NCBI GenBank assembly: GCA_002729885.1
Contig: PBUB01000021.1
Location: forward strand, 534,451-598,450
Reading direction: 5' to 3'
Source: Spirochaetaceae bacterium
GTDB taxonomy: Bacteria; Spirochaetota; Leptospiria; Leptospirales; Leptonemataceae
DNA: 64,000 nt
The position numbers were made by a program, and so were the translations under genes. The notes below the pieces were generated by a model. It saw only the letters and a list, made by a program, of their open reading frames with translations. It did not search any database and was not told the origin of the DNA. This document shows, piece by piece, positions 7,311-14,559 of this stretch. The number at the start of each line of letters is the position of its first letter. Position 1 is the stretch's first letter.

Positions 7311-8531
7311 TTATTTCGCCTGCAGTGTGACCTCTATGAGTCGCTCAATATGCGAATCCAGAAGTGCGATTCCCTGCGGTGTCCATTGAAAATTTTGACT
7401 CAGATCACAAAGACCCCGCGAATTTAGTCGATTCACTTCATCCATTAAAGCGTTCCAGCGATTGTTTCTAAGGGAGTCCTCCCAGGGCTCCTGCTGCCAG
7501 ATTTCCAGAATTCGGTCCAGGGAAATGGGAAGGGCAATGCGAAACAGATTTAAAAAAACATCGATTACAGCATTGTGCTCTTCTCGCACCTGAGTGCTTC
7601 CTGGCGCTGCTGTCCAGGCGTTGAGGTTTCTGGGATTTGCATATCGCTGCCTTCCGTTGAATCCATGGGCTCCGGGTCCCAGTCCCAGATAGGGCCTGTA
7701 ATCCCAGTACTTCCAGTTATGCATACAGATCTCACCGGGCCTGGCGAAATTTGAAATTTCGTACTGAAAAAGGTCATGTTCGCCGAGCATGGATGGAAGG
7801 CTCGAAAATATCTCTTCCTGGAGGGATTCGTTGGGCGAACCCTGGCTACCGCGGACTATGTGGCGAGCATACCTGGTCTCCGGTTCCACGGTAAGTGAAT
7901 AAACAGATAGATGCTGCACATCGTATTTCAGCACTTGTTCGAGATCCTTCTGGAAATCCGAATAGGTCTGCTTGTAGAATCCATAGATCAAATCTACTCC
8001 TACAGAAGGAATTGCACTGGAAGTAAGAGCCTCCAGCAGGCCGGCATACCGATCCGTTTCGAAGAAACGATTCATATCCTTTAAGAAGGCAGCATTGTAG
8101 GTCTGAAGCCCGGAGTTCACCCTGTTGATGCCCAGTTCGTGCAGAGGCTGTAGATAATCGGGGACCAGGTTTTCCGGATTTCCCTCCAGGGTGATTTCTG
8201 ACTCTGTATCAATGGAAAGCGCTCCTTTGAGTGCCTCCAGAATCCGATGGATCATTTCCGGGGGCATGAGCGAAGATGTGCCTCCTCCAAAATATACAGT
8301 GTCGTAGTTCTGACTGGCAAATTGAGGATCCTGGCTTCTAACTTCCAGCTCCCGAAGTAGTGCCTGTTCATATTGATCCAGTCTGGCAGAGAAATCCACT
8401 GAGCCCAGCTCATCCAGTCCCACCGAATAGAAATCGCAGTAGTGGCATTTCTGCAGGCAGTACGGGAAGTGCAGGTAGATACCGGATTTAGTGCTGGACA
8501 CCGGCTGAATTGGTAGAACTTTCGGAGGCAT
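7311..8531 (-). CDS. hemW: HemW-type radical SAM protein (coproporphyrinogen oxidase-like haem chaperone)
   Basis: A 406-residue radical SAM enzyme. The 4Fe-4S motif C25-x3-C29-x2-C32 sits in YLHFPYCLQKCHYCDFYS, followed by YFGGGTSSLMP for SAM contact, the EGNPENL segment and the C-terminal GLGPGAHGFNGRQRYANPRNLNAW block typical of the HemN/HemW group. C-x3-C-x2-C without the additional N-terminal Cys of true HemN favours HemW, which binds haem and delivers it to apoproteins, over an oxygen-independent CPO. The start ATG at 8531 is four bases from the divergent ilvE ATG, and the two genes interleave their initiation regions. A later start is possible because most HemW proteins begin closer to the YLHFP strand. 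Confidence 0.9.
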   Translation of the reverse strand: MPPKVLPIQPVSSTKSGIYLHFPYCLQKCHYCDFYSVGLDELGSVDFSARLDQYEQALLRELEVRSQDPQFASQNYDTVYFGGGTSSLMPPEMIHRILEALKGALSIDTESEITLEGNPENLVPDYLQPLHELGINRVNSGLQTYNAAFLKDMNRFFETDRYAGLLEALTSSAIPSVGVDLIYGFYKQTYSDFQKDLEQVLKYDVQHLSVYSLTVEPETRYARHIVRGSQGSPNESLQEEIFSSLPSMLGEHDLFQYEISNFARPGEICMHNWKYWDYRPYLGLGPGAHGFNGRQRYANPRNLNAWTAAPGSTQVREEHNAVIDVFLNLFRIALPISLDRILEIWQQEPWEDSLRNNRWNALMDEVNRLNSRGLCDLSQNFQWTPQGIALLDSHIERLIEVTLQAK

Positions 8532-8535
8532 TGCT

Positions 8536-9477
8536 ATGAGCTACGCTCCTGAATCCATAGCCTATCATCAAGGCGAATATAAGCCCCTGAAAGAGTGCAA
8601 CGTGAATATTATGACTCATGCACTTCAGTATGGAACCATGGTCTTCGGAGGACTTCGAGGCTACTACGATGCCGAGTCCGACAATGTCTATCTGTTTCGA
8701 CCGGAAGATCATATGAGGCGCCTGCACAGAAGCGCCCATATCATGCAAATGGTGCCGCCTTTGAGCGAATCAAAAATGGTGGAAGTGGCTCTGGAGATTA
8801 CCCGACGTAATAATTATCGATGCAATGTATACTATCGACCCTTTATCTATAAGGATGCGCTGCAGCTCAGTCCCAGACTGCATGACGTAAGTGATGATTT
8901 TGCCATGTATTCTCTGGTACTGGATGATTACCTGGATACAAGCCGTGGAATGCGAACTGTGGTTTCCAGCTGGCGTAGAATCGACGAAAATATCATTCCT
9001 ACAAGAGCCAAAGTATCCGGTGGCTATGCGAACTCTGCTCTGGCGAAGTCGGAAGCAGTGCAGCACGGTTTTGACGAAGCTATCTTTCTGGATTCCCGCG
9101 GTTTTGTAAGCGAAGGAAGCGCAGAAAACATCTTTATGGTACGGGATGGTGTATTGATTACTCCGCCGGTAGCAGCATCGGTGCTGGAAGGAATTACTCG
9201 AAGAAGCATAATAGAACTGGCTCGCATGGAAGGGATGACGGTGCTTGAGCGCGACATCGCTCGAACGGAGCTCTACATTGCAGATGAACTATTCTTCTGT
9301 GGAACCGGAGCCCAGGTAGCCTGGATTGAAGAAGTGGATCGTAGAATAATCGCCAATGGTCAGATTGGTCCATTGACCCGCAGACTTCGGGATCGCTTTC
9401 GTCAATCTGTAATAGGCAGAGATCCGGAAACTAGAAACTGGGTTCGACCTGTCTTTGAAGCCCGGGTTAACGCTTGA
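8536..9477 (+). CDS. ilvE: Branched-chain amino acid aminotransferase (class IV PLP enzyme)
   Basis: A 313-residue class IV aminotransferase, expected to interconvert Leu, Ile and Val with their 2-oxo acids using 2-oxoglutarate. The PLP lysine is K159 in TRAKVSGGYANS; SEGSAENIF provides the conserved Glu and the phosphate-binding region continues in VLEGITRRS. The N-terminal HALQYGTMVFGGLRGYYD block is typical of IlvE rather than D-amino-acid transaminase or aminodeoxychorismate lyase. The ribosome site GGAGG (8525-8529) overlaps the first codons of hemW on the other strand. The stop codon overlaps the start of the permease gene (TGATG), which implies translational coupling. Together with leuA at 29 kb, it indicates branched-chain amino-acid synthesis. 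Confidence 0.93.
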   Translation: MSYAPESIAYHQGEYKPLKECNVNIMTHALQYGTMVFGGLRGYYDAESDNVYLFRPEDHMRRLHRSAHIMQMVPPLSESKMVEVALEITRRNNYRCNVYYRPFIYKDALQLSPRLHDVSDDFAMYSLVLDDYLDTSRGMRTVVSSWRRIDENIIPTRAKVSGGYANSALAKSEAVQHGFDEAIFLDSRGFVSEGSAENIFMVRDGVLITPPVAASVLEGITRRSIIELARMEGMTVLERDIARTELYIADELFFCGTGAQVAWIEEVDRRIIANGQIGPLTRRLRDRFRQSVIGRDPETRNWVRPVFEARVNA

Positions 9478-10934
9478 TGGCCTCTGGCTATGAGCGAAAG
9501 CTAGGTTTAAGCGAAACCCTTTCCATCGTTGTGGGCCGAATTATCGGTTCCGGGATTTTTCGCACACCAGCGCCTATCATGGCCTGCGTGGGAGTGGTTT
9601 CCATGTTCTACGGGGCATGGATTGTTGGCGGAATCATTACCATTCTATCCGCTCTGCTCTTCGCAGAACTGGTGGCCATGGTGCCGAGGTCCGGTGGTCC
9701 CTACGTTTATCTGCGTCTAGCCTATCATCCCATGGTGGCCTTCCTGCGCGGATGGGCCATGTTCTTTGTTTCAGAAACTGCATCCATCGTTGCTGTTGCC
9801 CTTGTATTCTCTTCGTATGGTCTGGGCCTGGTTGCTCAAATGCAGCCCGAGCTGCTGGCAGATCTAACGGTGAGCTCATCGTTAATTCTGCGAGGAAGTA
9901 TTGCCTTTATTCTGATCTGGCTTCTGACCATGGCCAACTGCTTTGGAGTTTTTCTGAGCGGAGTGATTCAGGATATATTCAGTGTAATAAAGATTGGCGC
10001 ACTCCTGGTCATTGCTGCAGCATGCTTCGGTTCTTCACCGGACTTTTCGCATTTTGGTATGCAGGTAGTTTCCAATCCGGATCCCAATGCACCGGAGGCC
10101 GGAAGCCTGGCCGCATTGTTTGCAGCGTTAAGATACAGCTTTTTCGCATACAGTGGCTGGGAAGGGGCAACATATGTTGCCGAAGAAGTGAAACAACCGG
10201 AGAAGAATCTGCCTCGTTCCCTGTTTCTGGGGATTGGCACGGTGATGGTTCTCTATCTACTGGTGAACACTGCCTATCTTGCGCAGCTTTCGCCTCAGGA
10301 AATGGTGGAAAACAAGGCTGTGGCCGTGCAGTCGATGACCAATGCCGTGGGTGTTGTGGGCGCGGTGCTTGTAGGCCTGGCAATCATGATTTCAACATTT
10401 GGAAACGTATCTTCGCAGGTGCTGGTAAAGAGTAGAACATGGCATGCAATGGCCCGGGACGGTCTCTTCTTTCGCTTCCTGGGTAACCTCAGCCCAACCT
10501 ACAGAACTCCCAACCGGGCCCTGATATTTCAGGGATTCTGGGCCAGCTGCTTGCTTTCCATGGCTGTTGTGGGTGAGCTTTTTAATTCTGATCCCACCAG
10601 GGATACTCTCTATGAAACCATCATCGATTTTTTTTCTTTTACAAGTACAATCTTCAATATTCTCACCCTGGCTTCTGTAGCTGTCTTACGCCAGAAGCTT
10701 CCGGATCTGCCCAGGCCCTTTAGAGTGCCCTATCTGTCTGCCGTGTTGGGCCTGGTTATGCTTCTACAGCTGGCCTTCCTGTTCTATACCCTGGTGGATG
10801 CCCTGGTGCCATCGCTGCTTGGATTGGCTCTAACTCTAACCGGTCTGGTTTACTGGTATGGATTCGTGGATCCAGCAAAGAGAAAGAGCATTGGACATGC
10901 ACAAATCCTTGCGGAGCTGGAAAAAAACGATTGA
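9477..10934 (+). CDS. APC superfamily amino acid permease
   Basis: An amino-acid/polyamine/organocation transporter of about 485 residues with roughly 12 transmembrane helices. TM1 carries the substrate-binding unwound segment VGRIIGSGIF, and further blocks (FAELVAMVPRSGGPYVYLRLAY; FFAYSGWEGATYVAEEVKQPEKNLPRS) are those of the LAT/amino-acid exchanger branch. The start is ATG 9477, overlapping the ilvE stop in TGATG; a TTG one codon earlier is also in frame. Coupling to ilvE suggests a branched-chain or other neutral amino acid as substrate, but the sequence does not show which. The following short exported-protein gene starts 31 bp after the stop. Confidence 0.93.
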   Translation: MASGYERKLGLSETLSIVVGRIIGSGIFRTPAPIMACVGVVSMFYGAWIVGGIITILSALLFAELVAMVPRSGGPYVYLRLAYHPMVAFLRGWAMFFVSETASIVAVALVFSSYGLGLVAQMQPELLADLTVSSSLILRGSIAFILIWLLTMANCFGVFLSGVIQDIFSVIKIGALLVIAAACFGSSPDFSHFGMQVVSNPDPNAPEAGSLAALFAALRYSFFAYSGWEGATYVAEEVKQPEKNLPRSLFLGIGTVMVLYLLVNTAYLAQLSPQEMVENKAVAVQSMTNAVGVVGAVLVGLAIMISTFGNVSSQVLVKSRTWHAMARDGLFFRFLGNLSPTYRTPNRALIFQGFWASCLLSMAVVGELFNSDPTRDTLYETIIDFFSFTSTIFNILTLASVAVLRQKLPDLPRPFRVPYLSAVLGLVMLLQLAFLFYTLVDALVPSLLGLALTLTGLVYWYGFVDPAKRKSIGHAQILAELEKND

Positions 10935-10965
10935 GCCTTTTCATGGTCCGCGTCTAATCCAGAGT

Positions 10966-11289
10966 ATGCTAGTACGCCTGCCCTATGCGAAGCTCTGTCT
11001 TTCTCTGATTCTTGGTATTGCCGGATTTCTACTGGCTCCGGTCCAGCTTCAGGCCGATGGCTGCTACATCTGCAAGCCAGGAAGCTCTGCGAACTGCAAG
11101 CATTACTGCAAATACAGAGGCGAGGATGACTGGGAGAATAGAAAGAAATGCCAGAAGGCCGGATGCGATATTGGAGGCACAGCCAGCTGTCCCACAGGAG
11201 CCAACTATCAAGTCTGCTACGTGGACCTGAATTCTGACAATCCGGCCGAGTATCTAGCCTTTCGATTTCGGTTCAATCTGATTAATTGA
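10966..11289 (+). CDS. Small secreted cysteine-rich protein
   Basis: About 107 residues from ATG 10966, chosen because it gives a classic signal peptide: basic n-region (MLVRLPYAK), hydrophobic core (LCLSLILGIAGFLLAP) and a likely cleavage after QLQA. The frame is open further upstream into the permease gene, but those residues would destroy the signal. The mature part of about 80 residues contains ten cysteines in C-x2-C and spaced patterns (CYIC, CKHYC, CQKAGC, CPTG, CYVD), so it is probably disulphide-stabilised in the periplasm or outside the cell. I do not recognise the family. It starts 31 bp after the permease stop and may be co-transcribed. Confidence 0.65.
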   Translation: MLVRLPYAKLCLSLILGIAGFLLAPVQLQADGCYICKPGSSANCKHYCKYRGEDDWENRKKCQKAGCDIGGTASCPTGANYQVCYVDLNSDNPAEYLAFRFRFNLIN

Positions 11290-11476
11290 TTTATCTGGTT
11301 CATGAAGAGGCGACGCATTTCGGAAAGCTGATTTTTCTTATCGGGGCCCGCGGACCCCGGGGCCGGGAATCTTCGGCTGACCGCGGCTAACTGGGTGCGT
11401 CAGTAATGTGGCGGATTCGGTGATTCAATAGACTGACGGGATCCAAGCCGGGAAAGTTATGGAGGCCGCCAGCTTG

Positions 11477-12298
11477 TCAGGAGGTCGCACCCTGCTCTTG
11501 ATTCTTTTCGCGCTGCCGGTGTTGCTCTAAATGAGTCTTGATGTCGATAAACATCTTTAAACCTATGAATACACACAGAAATACCAGGCCTGCGGTTTTC
11601 ATTCCGGTGGCGGCAAGTATTCCAATGTAAAGCGCCGCGCCCAACAGTATAGTCACATGCATCACGATGATTCGCGGATAGGGAAGCATCATCAGCTTGT
11701 TGTCCGGTATTTCTCTATATTCCTTTTTGATAAGATCGTGAACTACCAGCGAATTCAAATGCCCCAGAAGAATTACTGCCAATATCGCAACCTGGAAAGG
11801 CTCTGCAATCTCCAGAGACGTGGAGTCAGGGGAGAGTCCATTCCACTGGGCCAGCGTATCTGTAAATCCGGAGCTGCGTCCGTAGCCGAAGATCGTTGAA
11901 AGCACTACCAGAAAAACAAGATGTCCTGCATTGAAGCCATTAAAGTGAATCAGGAAAAACACCGCCATAAAAAGCATTGAAGCCATGCGAATGGGATTTT
12001 TGATTTCCGGGTTGGGAGAGAATGCAGAAAGCAGAAACCGTATTAGATGAATCAGTCCAATGCATACACTTTCGAACCAGAAAAGATACATTAGCTGCCA
12101 GGCATCCCATTGAAATAACAGGGTTCCTGCAATGACCATCAGATTCGAAGCAATGAGAATGATGGAGGTATAGATGAGATTCCTGGAGGCTCCGCCGAAT
12201 TGGGGCAAGATGAATTGAAAGATTTTAAATATCCACTGGCTCACGATTCCTGTCCGTAGAACCAGGGAGCATCCGCCGGCCTGGCTGGCAACTTTCAA
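11477..12298 (-). CDS. Multi-pass membrane protein, DUF6498-like
   Basis: A 273-residue protein with about seven hydrophobic segments. The block LLFQWDAWQLMYLFWFESVCIGLIHLIRFLL, in which an acidic residue follows a Trp/Tyr-rich helix, resembles the hallmark of DUF6498-type proteins, whose function is unknown. The first 25 residues (MKVASQAGGCSLVLRTG) are not hydrophobic, so the true start may be the Met/Val further in. The tail is charged (HLEQHRQREKNQEQ). It stands between a convergent exported-protein gene and the inositol monophosphatase-family gene, with no clear operon partner. Confidence 0.55.
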   Translation of the reverse strand: MKVASQAGGCSLVLRTGIVSQWIFKIFQFILPQFGGASRNLIYTSIILIASNLMVIAGTLLFQWDAWQLMYLFWFESVCIGLIHLIRFLLSAFSPNPEIKNPIRMASMLFMAVFFLIHFNGFNAGHLVFLVVLSTIFGYGRSSGFTDTLAQWNGLSPDSTSLEIAEPFQVAILAVILLGHLNSLVVHDLIKKEYREIPDNKLMMLPYPRIIVMHVTILLGAALYIGILAATGMKTAGLVFLCVFIGLKMFIDIKTHLEQHRQREKNQEQGATS

Positions 12299-12423
12299 AA
12301 TCCAGTTAATTCCTGCTACAGTTCAAATTTGCCTCTCAGAGTCAGGGGCTCGGCCCGGGTAGAGCAGGGCCGGGGAAATCCTGACCGGTTTCGGCCTGCT
12401 GCAATCGAGCGGATTAGCAGGGA

Positions 12424-13419
12424 TTAGAGAGTGGAGTCCGGCATCAGCTCCTGCAAAGGCTTGAGCACTTCTCTCAGTTCATTCTGGATGGAGCCATTGC
12501 TGGCAAGGAGCAGAGTCATTCCAGGTACATATTCATCCCCGGCCAGATTGGTCACCGATCCACCTGCTTCGCGAACGATGCAGGTGGCCGCCGCCGTATC
12601 CCAGGGCTTGAGGAAGAATTCATAATGTGCGTCGAAGATTCCCTCGGCCAGATATGTCAGATCTACACAGCAGGCTCCGGTGCGTCGCAAGCCTCTTGCG
12701 TTCTGCAAGGTTAGTTTGATTCCAGTTAATAGAGTTTCCAGAAACTCCTGCCTGCTGTACGGAAATCCCGTAACTACCAGGCACTGCGAAAGCGGATCTC
12801 TGGAAGAAACATGGATAGGCTTTCCATTCTTGAAAGCCCCTTTCCCGGCGATAGCCGTATAGAGATCGCCAGTAGCCGGATGCAATATCGCCCCGGCCAC
12901 GCATTGATCCTGTTCCATTAGGCCAGCCGAAATCGCATATTGAGGACTGCCGTGGGTGTAGTTTACGGTTCCGTCCAGCGGGTCCAGCACCCACTGATAC
13001 CGGGATTCTCCAGGGGATGTATTTTTCGCAGCAGGTGTTCCTTTCTCTGAATCCTCAGATCCTGCGAAACCCATGTTTGACACTTCTTTACCTTCGGATC
13101 GGGATCCGTGGTTTTCCGATGTATTGTGACTTATGGCAGCCGTGGCGCCGGACTCCTCGGCCAGAATGGAGTCCTGGGGGAAATCGCTTTGAATAGCGGC
13201 AATCAGTAACTCTTCACTCTCCCGATCCGCTCTGGTCACCAGATCTCTGGGATTACTTTTTGAGGAAACCTGTAAATCGCCATGCTGCAACTGGCGCAAG
13301 CGCTCGGCGCTTTGCTGCATGGCAGGGATGATTCTCTGAATCCTGTTTTCCAGGGACTGCACAGATTCAGTTTTGAGGGAAGCAACCACAGGCAGAGCCG
13401 CAGGGGCCCTTGCTTTCAA
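12424..13419 (-). CDS. Inositol monophosphatase family protein
   Basis: A Mg2+-dependent phosphatase of the IMPase/CysQ/FBPase superfamily. The three metal-binding motifs are present: LAEES (about residues 86-90), DPLDGTVNYTHG (146-157) and PWDTAAATCIVREAGG near the C-terminus. Between the first two lies an insertion of about 50 polar, low-complexity residues (91-140, Ser/Glu/Gly-rich), absent from typical IMPases. The annotated start (ATG 13419) makes the gene overlap the end of the fmdB-like gene by 53 bp; a GTG about 19 codons later (V20) would almost remove the overlap and fits the usual N-terminus better. The substrate may be inositol phosphate, histidinol phosphate or PAP; the motifs do not decide. 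Confidence 0.88.
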   Translation of the reverse strand: MKARAPAALPVVASLKTESVQSLENRIQRIIPAMQQSAERLRQLQHGDLQVSSKSNPRDLVTRADRESEELLIAAIQSDFPQDSILAEESGATAAISHNTSENHGSRSEGKEVSNMGFAGSEDSEKGTPAAKNTSPGESRYQWVLDPLDGTVNYTHGSPQYAISAGLMEQDQCVAGAILHPATGDLYTAIAGKGAFKNGKPIHVSSRDPLSQCLVVTGFPYSRQEFLETLLTGIKLTLQNARGLRRTGACCVDLTYLAEGIFDAHYEFFLKPWDTAAATCIVREAGGSVTNLAGDEYVPGMTLLLASNGSIQNELREVLKPLQELMPDSTL

Positions 13420-13597
13420 AAGATCGTTCCGGCAAGCGATCGGCGGAGCCTACAGCTACAGCTGCAAACAGCTGGTGGGTATTTCTGGAGTGGCATTCCG
13501 GGCATTCCACTTCCACTCCGCTTTCCTTCTGGGCCAGACTCAATTTTACTTCTACAGTACTCTGGCAATCATCGCATTTGTAATCGTAGTAGGGCAT
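13367..13597 (-). CDS. FmdB-family zinc ribbon protein
   Basis: A 76-residue protein starting MPYYDYKCDDC, which is the hallmark of FmdB/CxxC_CXXC_SSSS regulatory proteins. Two CxxC pairs (C8/C11 and C32/C35) would bind one zinc, and the C-terminal tail is Gly/Cys/Ser-rich (GPCGSACGC), another feature of this family. The frame extends seven codons upstream (MPELPCC), but MPYYDY is the conserved N-terminus. The function of the family is unclear; a role in transcriptional regulation has been proposed for some members. Its 3' end overlaps the annotated start of the inositol monophosphatase-family gene, so the two are probably one transcript. Confidence 0.85.
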   Translation of the reverse strand: MPYYDYKCDDCQSTVEVKLSLAQKESGVEVECPECHSRNTHQLFAAVAVGSADRLPERSFESKGPCGSACGCFPQN

Positions 13598-13675
13598 ACA
13601 GCAAGGAAGCTCCGGCACATCCGCTCAGCAACTAAAAATCCTTTGCCAGGTGCGGCTCCGTTCAATCCTGCCGGC

Positions 13676-14308
13676 ATGCTGGATGTGTATCTTATCCGAC
13701 ACGGAGAAACAATCTACAATAGTGAGCACAGGATTCAGGGGACGCTGGATTCCGCGCTGTCTGAAAAGGGACAGAATCAGTGCGAAGAACTGGGAAAAAG
13801 CCTTCAAAAGCGATTCCAGGGACGGGAGGTTCACAGCTGGTTTGTATCTCCTCAGGGCCGGGCCAGACAATCTTCGGCTATTATTCGGGAATTTCTGAAC
13901 CGGTCGGATTTGCCAGAGGAGACCGTGGAAAATGATCTTAGAGAAATCCACTGCGGGGATGCCGAAGGAAAGATTCGCTTTGATCTGGATTCGCAGCTTC
14001 TGGAGAATCTGCACAGAGATCCCTATCAGAGATATCCTCGCGGCGAAAGCGTGGCGGATCTAATCGAGCGAGGAAAAAAATTGAAGGATCGAATTCTGTC
14101 TCCCTCTGCAGAGTCTCGCCGGGTGGTTATTGTATCCCACGGAAATTTCATTCGCGCGCTGGCTGCTGCATTAACCGGAATGCCTCCGGAATTTTCGCTG
14201 CGAATCAGCATGGGAAATACCGGGCTATGCCATCTGGCGCGCAAGCCTGGAGATGAGCATTTTAAAATCTATCTCTGGAATGATCTGGCTCACGCTCTAA
14301 AAAGTTGA
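13676..14308 (+). CDS. Histidine phosphatase superfamily (phosphoglycerate mutase-like) protein
   Basis: A 210-residue branch 1 histidine phosphatase. The catalytic LIRHGET (phosphoacceptor His at residue 8) directly follows MLDVY, so ATG 13676 is chosen although the frame stays open about 300 bp upstream, antisense to the fmdB-like gene. Other motifs: SALSEKGQNQ, the SPQGRARQSS arginine, the catalytic Glu in LREIHCGDAEG and VSHGNFIRAL near the C-terminus. It probably dephosphorylates a small metabolite (for example alpha-ribazole-5'-phosphate or a sugar phosphate); a true dPGM would be about 250 residues. It is divergent from the fmdB-like gene with 78 bp between starts. Confidence 0.88.
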   Translation: MLDVYLIRHGETIYNSEHRIQGTLDSALSEKGQNQCEELGKSLQKRFQGREVHSWFVSPQGRARQSSAIIREFLNRSDLPEETVENDLREIHCGDAEGKIRFDLDSQLLENLHRDPYQRYPRGESVADLIERGKKLKDRILSPSAESRRVVIVSHGNFIRALAAALTGMPPEFSLRISMGNTGLCHLARKPGDEHFKIYLWNDLAHALKS

Positions 14309-14559
14309 CTCAGCGGAGTCTATATTCGTTCCCGAGACACCGGTCTTGCAAAGCCCGGAAGGGAATCGGCAGCGATCAGGTCTGAACGAGAGGAAATTAT
14401 GCACTGGGAGGCCGTGCCCGGAAGGGTTGCGAGCTGACAGGGAAAAACCATGAATCTACCGGAAACCGGGGCGGAAGACATAGAGTCGGCTCAGGATTCA
14501 TCTGGAAGCGGGCCTCTGGATCAGTTCAGAACCAGGGCTGAGTGCGAAAGCATCAGCTC

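Noticed and set aside
9617..10435. 272-codon plus-strand frame inside the permease gene
   Set aside because: Out-of-frame shadow of the APC permease, Cys/Arg/Ser-rich and without domain signatures.
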